NCBI RefSeq assembly: GCF_036245865.1
Contig: NZ_BTTW01000001.1
Coordinates: 1,178,001-1,242,000 of the forward strand
Length of the DNA: 64,000 nt
Source: Corallococcus caeni
GTDB taxonomy: Bacteria; Myxococcota; Myxococcia; Myxococcales; Myxococcaceae
Reading direction: 5' to 3'
The notes beneath the pieces were generated by a model that was not told the DNA's origin, did not search any database, and saw only the letters and a program-made list of their open reading frames with translations. Position 1 is the stretch's first letter. Each line of letters opens with the position of its first letter. A program made the translations under genes and the position numbers. This document shows, piece after piece, positions 28,138 to 37,000 of this stretch.

Positions 28138-30279
28138 ATGCCCATCCGCCCGTTGCCCTTCGCCCTCCTCGCGGTGCTCGCCGCGCTCAGCGCCTCCGCG
28201 CAGGTCCCCGCGTCCCCGCTGGGGCCCCTCTCTCCCACCACCGGCCTGGTGCTCCGGGACGACGTGGTGCGCGCCCTCATCCAGGAGAGCTCGGGCGACC
28301 GCATCCATGACGGCGTGCAGCGGCTGTCGCTCATCGCGCGGGACAGCCTGGAGGGCTACTCGGAGGCGGCCGCATGGACGAAGGCCGCCGCCGAGGCCGC
28401 GGGGCTCCAGGACCTCCACCTGGAGGCGATGAAGGACGGTCCCCAGTGGCGGGCCACGCGTGGCGAGCTGTGGGTGGCGGGTCCCCACCGCTACCGGGTG
28501 ACGTCCTACGCGGACCTGCCCATGTCCCTGGCGTCCGGCAGTGGCAGCTTCGAGGGCACGGACCTGGAGCTGGTCGACGTGGGCCTGGGCGCCCAGGACG
28601 CCGATTACGCGGGCAAGGACGTGAAGGGCAAGGTGGTGCTCAGCCGGGGCAACCCCGGGGCCACGCTGCGCACCGCCGTGGTGAAGCTCGGGGCCGTGGG
28701 CGTGGTTTCGTCCTATTCGACGCCGCCCTGGAACGAAGCCCACCGCAGGGACGGCGACTTCCCGGATCAGGTGGGCTGGGCCGGCGTCCCGCGGAGCCTG
28801 ATACCGCAGGGCATGCGAACGCCCTTCCTGTTCATGGTGTCGGAGCGACAGGCGAGCGAGCTGCGCGCCCAGCTGCGGGAGGGCCCGGTGAAGGTGGACG
28901 TGAGCGTCGCCACGCAAGCGCCCACGGGACATCTCAGCATCGTCAGCGGCGTCATCCCCGGCACCCGCGAGGGAGAGGAGGTCGTCCTCACCGCCCACCT
29001 GGACCACTACAAGCCCGGGGCCGACGACAACGCCTCTGGCTCCGCCACGCTGCTGGAGCTGGTGCGCACGTACACCACGCTCATCCGCCAGGGCGTGCTG
29101 CCACCTCCGGTGCGCACCCTGCGCGTGCTGTGGCTGCCGGAGTTCGAGGGGACCCGCGAGTGGTTCTCCCACCACGGCGCGGATCCGGTGCGGCGGGTGG
29201 CGCAGTTCAACTTCGACATGCTCGGCGCCAGCCTGACCCGCGCCCACTCACGCTTCCAGGTCTCCTACACCCCGGACTGGAATGGCAGCTTCGTGAACGC
29301 CGTGTCCGAGTCCACGGTGGCCTTCATGAACCGCTTCAACGGGGTGGCCTATCCCCCGAGGAAGGAGTTCCGCATCGGCTCGGTGACCGGTTCGCGGGAT
29401 CCGATGGATGCCCACATGGAGCGCTACAGCCGGGGCTCGGATCACCAGCTCTTCAACGACCACGGCATCCCCGGCGTCGCCTTCGCCACGTGGCCCGACG
29501 ACGGCTACCACACCAGCGGCGACCGGCCGGAGAACGTGGACCCCACCCAGCTGCACCGCGCCGCCTTCGCGGGGCTGGCCTCCATCACCGTCGCCGCGTG
29601 GGCCGAAGGCACGGGCGCCCTGGAGCTCGCGCGCCTGGTGGCGGTGCACGGAGTGAGGCGCGTGGCGGAGGACGAGTTCCGGGCCCGGAGTGACCTGGCC
29701 GCGACGCCCGCCGCGCAGCTGCCAGGCTTCGTCCGGCTGGCCCGCGCCGGAGTGCGAGCCGGCTACCAGCGTGAAAAAGACGCCCTGCGCTCCTGTCTGG
29801 CCCTGGGCGCGCCCGCCGAGCCGGTGAAGGCCATGGTCCGCGCGCTGGAGACCGCCGAGGAGCAGGCCCTGAAGCGCGTGGAAGCGGAAGCCAGGACGCG
29901 CGGGGTGTCCCTGAAGGAGCCGGCACCCAGCGAAGCCGAGCGCCGGGCGCGGGCCTTCGTTCCCGTGCGCGTGAAGGGCCAGGAACTCGCGTCGTTCGAC
30001 GAACTGGAGCGCCATGCGGCCCCCGAGGCCAAGGCCCGAGTGGACGCGGTGAAGGCCGCCATGAGCGCCGCGGCCACGGCCCTGCGCGAGCGAGGAGAGA
30101 GCGAGCTGCGCTTCTACCAACTGGCGGATGCTGTCGCGAGCTACGCCGACGGCAAGCGCTCCGTGGCGGACATCCGCGACGCGGCCCATGCCGAATACGG
30201 CTACGTCTTTCCCGTGGACGCGCTGGTGGAGCTGTTCGGGCTACTGGAGCAGGGCGGCATCATGACGCGCGGACGCTGA
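28138..30279 (+). CDS. Secreted M28-family zinc aminopeptidase
   Basis: A 713-aa exported metallopeptidase. Signal peptide MPIRPLPFALLAVLAALSASA; a PA-like insert (about 150-230, DYAGKDVKGKVVLSRGN); an M28 catalytic domain with zinc-ligand candidates His-287 (TAHLDH), Asp-296/297 (GADDNASGS), the Glu in LPEFEGT and a late His in DDGYHTSGD; then a ~200-residue helical C-terminal extension (about 510-713) with no recognised domain. M28 peptidases release N-terminal residues from peptides. Starts 16 bp after the AraC gene with no clear RBS, so coupling or a weak leader is possible. Confidence 0.88.
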   Translation: MPIRPLPFALLAVLAALSASAQVPASPLGPLSPTTGLVLRDDVVRALIQESSGDRIHDGVQRLSLIARDSLEGYSEAAAWTKAAAEAAGLQDLHLEAMKDGPQWRATRGELWVAGPHRYRVTSYADLPMSLASGSGSFEGTDLELVDVGLGAQDADYAGKDVKGKVVLSRGNPGATLRTAVVKLGAVGVVSSYSTPPWNEAHRRDGDFPDQVGWAGVPRSLIPQGMRTPFLFMVSERQASELRAQLREGPVKVDVSVATQAPTGHLSIVSGVIPGTREGEEVVLTAHLDHYKPGADDNASGSATLLELVRTYTTLIRQGVLPPPVRTLRVLWLPEFEGTREWFSHHGADPVRRVAQFNFDMLGASLTRAHSRFQVSYTPDWNGSFVNAVSESTVAFMNRFNGVAYPPRKEFRIGSVTGSRDPMDAHMERYSRGSDHQLFNDHGIPGVAFATWPDDGYHTSGDRPENVDPTQLHRAAFAGLASITVAAWAEGTGALELARLVAVHGVRRVAEDEFRARSDLAATPAAQLPGFVRLARAGVRAGYQREKDALRSCLALGAPAEPVKAMVRALETAEEQALKRVEAEARTRGVSLKEPAPSEAERRARAFVPVRVKGQELASFDELERHAAPEAKARVDAVKAAMSAAATALRERGESELRFYQLADAVASYADGKRSVADIRDAAHAEYGYVFPVDALVELFGLLEQGGIMTRGR

Positions 30280-30315
30280 GGTTCCAGCCACGCCGAGGCC
30301 CGATGAAGAACGGGC

Positions 30316-31083
30316 TTACGAAGCCCTGTCCGAAGGAACGCGGTCCCTCCAGAGCCGGCGAAAGAGCAGTGCGTGGCCGAAAAGCGCCGAGCCCACCAGG
30401 ACCGCGGGCAGCCACACGAACGGCGCGAACAGCACCCAGGTGTTGAGCCGGTCGGGGGCGTCGCCGAAAAGAGCAACGAGCGGAGTGCTGACGACGGCGA
30501 TGGCCAGGATGCCCAGCAGGAGCACGCTGCCGAACACGTTCCACGCCAGCACGACCGGCCGGGGGACGTCGCCCGTGCGCAGCCAGAGCGCGAGCAGCAG
30601 CGCGGAGGCGCCCGTCAGGATGTCGTAGTTCAGGCCCGTGACGCCGTTGACGGCACCAAAGGTCATCTGCGCGGGCATGACGCCTTCGAGCGCGGCCTGA
30701 TGCATCACCAGCTCGAGCGGCAGGCGGAACGCTTGCAGCCCGACAAGGAGCCAGAGGGGGGTATTCCGGCTCAACAGGCGTCCCGCGCCCGTTCTCAGCA
30801 GGAGCGCCACCGCCACGACGAGCCCAGGAGGAAGGAGCGCGAACGGCGGCGGACGCAGGTCCAGACGGGCAAGGACCCCGCTGAGCGCGAGCGCCAGCCA
30901 TCCCGCGGCCCAGACACAGAGCGCCACGGTGAAGCGCACCGTGATGCGCAAGCCGTCCACCTGACCTCGCGTGGAGCGCCACGCCAGGATCCCCCATGCG
31001 CCCAGCATGAACAGGGACAGTCCCGCGATCCCAAGGGAGACGAAGGTGGAGGCATCGGGCGAGGGGGGCATCATGGGCAGCAT
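30316..31083 (-). CDS. Multipass membrane protein of unknown function
   Basis: A 255-aa protein with about seven hydrophobic helices (for example FVSLGIAGLSLFMLGAWGILAW near 14-35, VALCVWAAGWLALALSGVLA, LVVAVALLLRTG, ALLLALWLRTG, VFGSVLLLGILAIAVV, WLPAVLVGSALFGHALLF). No transporter, kinase or enzyme motif is visible. ATG 31083 is used, but several nearby ATGs are in frame and no RBS is evident. Convergent with the M28 gene; a short GCCCG/CGGGC hairpin lies between them. Confidence 0.65.
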   Translation of the reverse strand: MLPMMPPSPDASTFVSLGIAGLSLFMLGAWGILAWRSTRGQVDGLRITVRFTVALCVWAAGWLALALSGVLARLDLRPPPFALLPPGLVVAVALLLRTGAGRLLSRNTPLWLLVGLQAFRLPLELVMHQAALEGVMPAQMTFGAVNGVTGLNYDILTGASALLLALWLRTGDVPRPVVLAWNVFGSVLLLGILAIAVVSTPLVALFGDAPDRLNTWVLFAPFVWLPAVLVGSALFGHALLFRRLWRDRVPSDRAS

Positions 31084-31240
31084 GTTATTGGAACAGACCC
31101 GAGCACGGCGGACCGGAGACCGGAGCCCACAGGCCATGCGGCCTTCCCGGCACCCGCCCTCGCCCTCAACCGCGTCCCCTTTTCTCCTATGGTCCGCCCG
31201 CGACTCTTGCCCGCCCCCACCGCTCCTCCAGGTCCTCTCC

Positions 31241-32140
31241 ATGCTTCGCCCGCGACTCGCAGCCCTTGCCCTGCTCCCGCTCGTCTCCGCCTGTTCCTCC
31301 CCTGAGTGCACGGACACGGGTGACTGTGCGTCCCGAGGCCCTGACATCGTCTGCGTTGAAGAGCGCTGCGTTCAGGCCTCCTCGTCAGACGCGGGGCCAG
31401 GGGATGCGGGCCCGGATGACTCGGGCGTTGATGCCGGCCCCTCAGACGCGGGCTCCGAGGACGCGGGCACCCCGGATGCCGGCGCCTCGGATGCGGACCC
31501 CCTGGATGGCGGTGGGCCCCCTCCGGAAGCCTCACTCCGCATCACCGAGATCAATCCCGACGCCCCGCAGGACCTCATCGAGCTGGTGGCCGTCACCGGC
31601 GGGACGCTGACCGGTATCTCCCTCCAGGAGCTCACCAACTCCGATTTCGCCTTCACCTTCCCCCAGGGCTACACGGTGGAGGCGGGCGCCGTGCTGGTAC
31701 TTCACCTCGGCGATTCCTGCACCGACGCACCCGGCAACCCGGCCTCCTGCGGACAGACTTCGCCCTTCAGCGCCAGTGCCTGGGACTTCAGCATGCCTGG
31801 CTCGCTGAGCTACTCCGGCAAGGTGTTCGAGCTGCTGTCGTCGAAGGGCGCGCCTGTCGACGGCGTCCCCTTCGTCCGAGCCTCCGGGGAGATGCCCTCC
31901 AACCTCGTCGCCGCCGTCCAGCGCCTGCAAGCGGACCGCGTCTGGGATGCCACGCCCTGCGTGCACGACCTCGGCACGGGGCTCGCGCGCGACCGCTACT
32001 GCCGCAACATCGCCGTGAACTGGTCCGACCTCAACGCGAGCTCCAGCATCATGCGCATCAATGGCACCTCGCCGCTGACGACCCCGGGAACCCAGACGCA
32101 ATGGAGCGGCCCCCTTCCTTCGCGCTGGGGCTCCTACTAG
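31241..32140 (+). CDS. Lipoprotein with LTD-like domain
   Basis: A 299-aa lipoprotein: signal MLRPRLAALALLPLVSACSS (lipobox VSAC), a Cys-rich segment (CTDTGDCASRGPDIVCVEERC), an Asp/Ala/Gly-rich flexible linker of repeated DAG units (about 50-95), then a beta-rich C-terminal domain starting LRITEINPDAPQDLIELVAV that resembles lamin-tail-domain proteins. The linker style is typical of myxobacterial surface lipoproteins. Function is unknown; LTD modules often mediate surface binding. Confidence 0.75.
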   Translation: MLRPRLAALALLPLVSACSSPECTDTGDCASRGPDIVCVEERCVQASSSDAGPGDAGPDDSGVDAGPSDAGSEDAGTPDAGASDADPLDGGGPPPEASLRITEINPDAPQDLIELVAVTGGTLTGISLQELTNSDFAFTFPQGYTVEAGAVLVLHLGDSCTDAPGNPASCGQTSPFSASAWDFSMPGSLSYSGKVFELLSSKGAPVDGVPFVRASGEMPSNLVAAVQRLQADRVWDATPCVHDLGTGLARDRYCRNIAVNWSDLNASSSIMRINGTSPLTTPGTQTQWSGPLPSRWGSY

Positions 32141-32202
32141 CGACTCCGGGTCGTGCCTCCCGCTGGGGAGCATGCGAATCCGCCGGGCTCATCAATGAAA
32201 AC

Positions 32203-32228
32203 GGCGGCCTTCCCTGGGGAAGGCCGCC
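32203..32228 (-). terminator. Terminator of the scaffold-protease operon
   Basis: A perfect 12-bp stem (GGCGGCCTTCCC / GGGAAGGCCGCC) with a 2-base loop lies 24 bases past the stop of the lipoprotein at 32253. Read on the minus strand it is followed by GTTTTC, a short U-tract. Confidence 0.8.
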
Positions 32229-32252
32229 GCTCTCACTGCTTCAGGCTTCGGA

Positions 32253-34082
32253 CTACTGCGCGGTGGTGATGGTGCCCACCGCCACGTTGATGACCTGCAG
32301 CGAGCCGGAAGCCGGCAGCGCGTGCGCCTTGAGGACGTTCAGCGGCACCACGGAGCCGGCCGGCGTCTGGGCGGTGGCATTCACGGTCAGCGCCACGGAC
32401 AGCAGCGCGCCGTTGTACGCGTGCGCCGGAGCACCCTTCTGGTACACGCCCACGCTGAGCGTGCTGCCCTTCACGGCCGACTTGAGCAACCGGGGCGCGG
32501 CGCCCAGGTCGTAGCCACCGTTGGCCACGTACTCGGAGCCGTCCACGGTGGACCAGGACGCGGTGGCCGCATCCAGCCCCAGCGTCAGGTCCGCGCCGCG
32601 GCCGGACTGGCCCGCGGGGCCCACCAGGTCCAGCACCAGCGTGTTGCCCGTGGACAGGGTGGCGTTGCGAACCAGGCGCCAGCCCGTACCCGTGGGGTCC
32701 ACGTACTTCACCGTGCCGGCGACGGGCACGGTGATGACGGCGGAGTCCTTCTTCGACGCATCCGCCACGCTGGTGGCCGTCACGGTGTACGTGCCCGGCT
32801 TGTTCGGCGCGGTGTACACGCCGGCGCTGGTGACGGTGCCGTTGGCCGAACCGCCCTCCACGGCCCAGGTCACCGCGACGACGGAGGTGCCCGTGACTTC
32901 AGCCGTGAGGTTGACGACGGCGCCCTGATCCACGGTGGCCGTCTTCGGCGTGACACTCACCGCCACCGTCGGGACGACGATGGGGTCCACGGTGAGGGTG
33001 GCCGAGTCGGACTTCGACGGGTCCGCCACGCTGGTGGCCGTCACGGTGAACGTGCCCGCGCGGCGCGGCGCCCGGTACACGCCCGTGCTGCTCACGGTGC
33101 CGTTGTCGTCACCGCCCTGCACGGCCCACTGCACCGCGTGGTTGTTGGTGCCGGTGACCTGCACGGACAGGGAGAAGGCGGCATCCTGCGCCACCGTGCC
33201 CGTCTTCGGAGAGACCGCCACCGCCACCGTCTCGACGACGACAGGCTCCACCGTGATGGAGGCGGAGGCCTTGTTCGCCGGGTCCGCCACGCTGGTGGCC
33301 GTCACGGTGAACGTGCCCGTCTTGTTCGGCGCGCGGTACACGCCCGTGCTGCTGACGTAGCCGTTCGCGTCGCCACCCTCCACGGACCACAGCACCGCGA
33401 GGTTGTTGGTGCCGGAGACCTCGGCCGTCAGCTGGACGGTGCCACCCCAGGTGGTGCTGGCCGACGTGGGGCTCACAGTCACCATCACCGCCCCGACGAC
33501 GACCGGCTCCACCGTGACGGAAGCGGAGGCCTTCTTCGTCGGATCCGCCACGCTGGTGGCCGTCACGGTGAACGTGCCGGCCCTGTTCGGCGCCGTGTAC
33601 CGGCCCGCGCTGCTGACGGTGCCGTTCTCGTCGCCCCCCTCCACGGCCCACTGCACGGCGGTGATGGAGGAACCGGAGACCTCCGCCGTGAGGTCCGTGG
33701 CGGTCCCCTGCCCGATGGTCACCGCCTCCGGCGTCACCTTCACGATGACCGTCGGAGCCTGGACCGCCTCCACCTTGACGGTGGCCGTGTCCTTCTTCGA
33801 GGTGTCCACCGCGTTGGTGGCCACCACGGTGTACGTGCCGGCCTCGGCCGGCGCGGTGTAGACGCCCGAGCTGCTGATGGTGCCGTGGGAGTCGCCTCCC
33901 TCCACAGACCAGAGCACGCGCGGGTCCTTCGCGTCCTTCACCGAGGCGTTGAGGGTCGTCTTCTCACCGGCCTTCACCGTCACGGTCTTCGGAGTCACCG
34001 TCACCGGCCCCGAGTCGGGGTCGGTGCAGGCCGCCAGCGCCCCAATCAGGAGCGGAACAATGAGCTTCATCCACGTTTTCAT
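32253..34082 (-). CDS. Lipoprotein with five Ig-like repeats and a cohesin-like C-terminus
   Basis: A 609-aa lipoprotein. Signal MKTWMKLIVPLLIGALAACT with a perfect lipobox (LAAC). Five tandem Ig-like domains of about 86-90 residues follow (residues about 25-452), each with the signature W(S/A)VEGG...G.(V/I)SS.G.Y.AP...GT(F/Y)TV.AT...D..K. Residues 456-609 are different: LVLDLVGPAGQSGRGADLTLGLD, then LSVGVYQKG, then LLSVALTVNATAQTP and INVAVGTIT, which follow the strand order and hallmark spots of cohesin domains. Six bases downstream of the M4 protease, which ends in a dockerin-like module. I infer a surface-anchored scaffold that binds the protease. Cohesin assignment is by eye. Confidence 0.85.
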   Translation of the reverse strand: MKTWMKLIVPLLIGALAACTDPDSGPVTVTPKTVTVKAGEKTTLNASVKDAKDPRVLWSVEGGDSHGTISSSGVYTAPAEAGTYTVVATNAVDTSKKDTATVKVEAVQAPTVIVKVTPEAVTIGQGTATDLTAEVSGSSITAVQWAVEGGDENGTVSSAGRYTAPNRAGTFTVTATSVADPTKKASASVTVEPVVVGAVMVTVSPTSASTTWGGTVQLTAEVSGTNNLAVLWSVEGGDANGYVSSTGVYRAPNKTGTFTVTATSVADPANKASASITVEPVVVETVAVAVSPKTGTVAQDAAFSLSVQVTGTNNHAVQWAVQGGDDNGTVSSTGVYRAPRRAGTFTVTATSVADPSKSDSATLTVDPIVVPTVAVSVTPKTATVDQGAVVNLTAEVTGTSVVAVTWAVEGGSANGTVTSAGVYTAPNKPGTYTVTATSVADASKKDSAVITVPVAGTVKYVDPTGTGWRLVRNATLSTGNTLVLDLVGPAGQSGRGADLTLGLDAATASWSTVDGSEYVANGGYDLGAAPRLLKSAVKGSTLSVGVYQKGAPAHAYNGALLSVALTVNATAQTPAGSVVPLNVLKAHALPASGSLQVINVAVGTITTAQ

Positions 34083-34088
34083 GGGGGA

Positions 34089-37000
34089 TTACCGTCCGAA
34101 CTGGCTGACGAAGAGGGTGATGTCGCTGTCGTTCACGGAGCCGGCGCCGTCGAGGTTCGTCTCCTCGGAGCCGTTGGTGCCGTAGTCCTGCGCGAGCAGG
34201 CCCATGTCCTCTCCGTCCACGACGTTGTCGCCGTTGATGTCGCCCGTGTAGACCTGGATGGCCGCCACGGCCTTCGCCGTCGGTACCACGACGCTCGCCG
34301 CGGACACGTGGCACAGGCCACGGGCCAACGGCGCGGCGTAGACGCCGTCCGCGTTGACGGTGCCGCAGACGCGGCCCTCCGCCACGGACCAGCTCACCGC
34401 CGTGTTCACCACGTTCGCCACGTTCGCCTGCAGAGCGACGGAGCCACCCACCGGCACCACGTTCTGCGCCACCGCGAACTCCACCGTGACGGGCAGGAGC
34501 GTGAAGGGGGTGGTCGCCTTGGAGAAGTTGCCGTACGCGTCGTACGCCACCGCCTCGAGGACGTGCTCCCCCGGCGCCAGCGGAATCGGGAACAGCGGCA
34601 GCGTGTACGGCTCGGACGAGGCCCGGCCCTTCAGCGCGCCGTCCACGTAGAACTCCACGTACGCAACGCCCGTGTCGTCGGTGGCCTCGGCCCGCATCGT
34701 GTAGGTCTCAAACAGGCCCTCCACGCTGGCGGTGACGTGCGGCGCTCCCTGGTCCTGGACCGTGGAGTTGCGCACCTCGAAGGTCACCACGCGCTCCGTC
34801 GTGTTGCCCGCCTTGTCCGTGGCCGTCGCCTTGAACTGGTGCGGGCCGTTGGACAGGTTCTTCGTGTCGAACGCCGTCGCGTAGACGCCCTGGACGTCCG
34901 TGAACGAGCTCACCGGGGCGTCGTCCACCAGGAACGCGAGGCTGGACGTCCAGACGTTGTCGCTCACGGTGGCCTTGAGCTGCACCGTCCCGTAGCTGCC
35001 GTCCACGGCCACGGCGAGCTTGGGGGCCTGGAGGTCCGCCTGGGTCGAGGTGACCAGGTTGACGTCGTCCAGGAAGAACTGGGTGACTCCGCCCGTCACC
35101 TGAGCGGCCTCCGTCTGGTCCGCGTCGAAGAACAACTGCACCGTCTGGCCCTTGTACGCGGTCAGGTCGAAGCGGTGCTGGAAGTACTCGCCGCCGGTGT
35201 CATCCAGGTTGGAGAGCGTCTTCAGCGTCGCCAGCTCGGTGCCGGCGGAGTCCCGAATCTTCGCGCTGATGGTGTGGTGGGCCACGGTGTCGGTGAACGC
35301 GCCATCGTAGAGGCGCAGCCAGAAGCTGTAGATGGCCGAGGTCGCGGTCGCCGGGATGGCCACGGACTGACGGACGGAGTGCCGCGCCGGACCCGCGTTG
35401 GTATAGAAGACATACACGCGGCTGCCGGTGTGCGCGAAGGACGCGCTGGTGAAGATGCCCGTTGAGCCCGGCCGCGTCGTCGCGCTCACCCAGCTCCCGG
35501 AGGCCTCGAAGCTGGGGTTGAGCACGAGCTGGGCGGCGGTGGTGTCCACGTAGAACGTCACCTCGGGAGAGTTCCCCGCGTTGCCGCCCGCGTCCGTGGC
35601 CCGGGCGACGAGCGTGTGCACGCCGGCCGTCAGCGTGGAGAGGTTGACGACCCGGCTGAACGACTTGACCGAGTTGCCCAGGGACACGCCGTCGACGAAG
35701 AACTCCACCGCGTTGACGAAGCCGTTGTCGGACACGTCCGCGAAGTAGCCCACGCGCGTGCCGGAGATGGCCACGTTGGCCGTCACCCGGGGCGCCTCGG
35801 CGTCCGCCGCGCGGATGACGCGCAGCGAGAAGTCATCCACCTGGAAGTTGGTGGCGAGCGAGGCGTTCTCGCTGCCCTCCAGGAAGATGCGCACGGTCTG
35901 GCCCGCGTAGGCCGTCAGGTCCACGCTCTGCTGCGCATAGCCCAGCGTCGCGTCCAGGTTGGACCACGTCGACACCGTCCCCAGCACCGTGCCCGAGGTG
36001 TCGCGCACCTGCAGCGTCAGCGTGTCGCGTACGGCGGTGGTCGTCGTCTCGGAGGTGGTGATGTTGAGGAAGAAGGTCAGCGCCGCCTGGGTGACGCCGG
36101 CGGGGATGGTGACGTCCTGCCACAGCCGGTCGACGTGCGTCGTGCCATAGCCGTTGAGCCATGCGAAGCCCTGGCCGTTGCGCGGCCCGGAGGCGACCGG
36201 GAAGTTGATGTTCGACGGGTCGTCCGTCCAGCCCAGCGTGTCCTGTTCGAAGCCCGGGTTGATCAGGAGCTGATCGAAGCTGTTGGAGACGCTGAAGCTC
36301 GCCGGAGCGGACGCGGCGTAATTGCCGGCCGCGTCGTACGCCACCGCCACCAGCGCGTGCGTGCCGTTGGTCAGCGAGGTGGCATCCAGCGGGAGCTGGT
36401 ACGGCTGGGAGGTGACGTTCCCCGCCAGGGCGCCGTCGACGTAGAGCTCCACGCGGGCCACGCCGACGTTGTCGTTGGCCTGCGCCTGCAGCTGGAGGTC
36501 GGGCGCGCTGCCAGAGACGCTCGCGACGACGGTGGGGGCAATGCGGTCGTCGTACGTGCCGGCGGTGTAGCCCACGTTGATGGCCGCGAAGGCGTTCTGC
36601 ACCGCGCGGTACTCGTTGGACTGGGAGCCGAAGAGGTCCGCCGCGGCCTGGAGGCTGCTGGTGCGGGCCGACAGGTAGTTGGACGACGGGAACAGGTAGA
36701 CGGTGAGCGCGCGGTACCAGATGGCCGCCGCCTTGTCGTTGCCGATGCCCCTCATGCCCGCGGGCAGGTAGGTGCTGGAGTAGTCGGTGCTGACCGCCAG
36801 CGGCTGCACGCCCTGGGACAGGAAGTAGAAGGCGCGGTTCATCGGGCCGCTGCTGAAGTGCACGTCGACGTTGGCGAGGCCGGGGTACCAGGCGTCCGCG
36901 CTCGCGCCGTCCAGCGACGGGCGGAACATGACGCGCAGCGGGAAGTCGCTGAGCTGCTCGGCCATGAGCCAGTTGCCGCCGGTGTCACCAATGGTGCTGC

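Noticed and set aside
32700-34000. Regularly spaced repeats as a possible CRISPR or satellite array
   Set aside because: The repeats are about 265 bp, in frame and encode Ig-like domains; there are no short repeat-spacer units. No CRISPR array was seen anywhere in the window.
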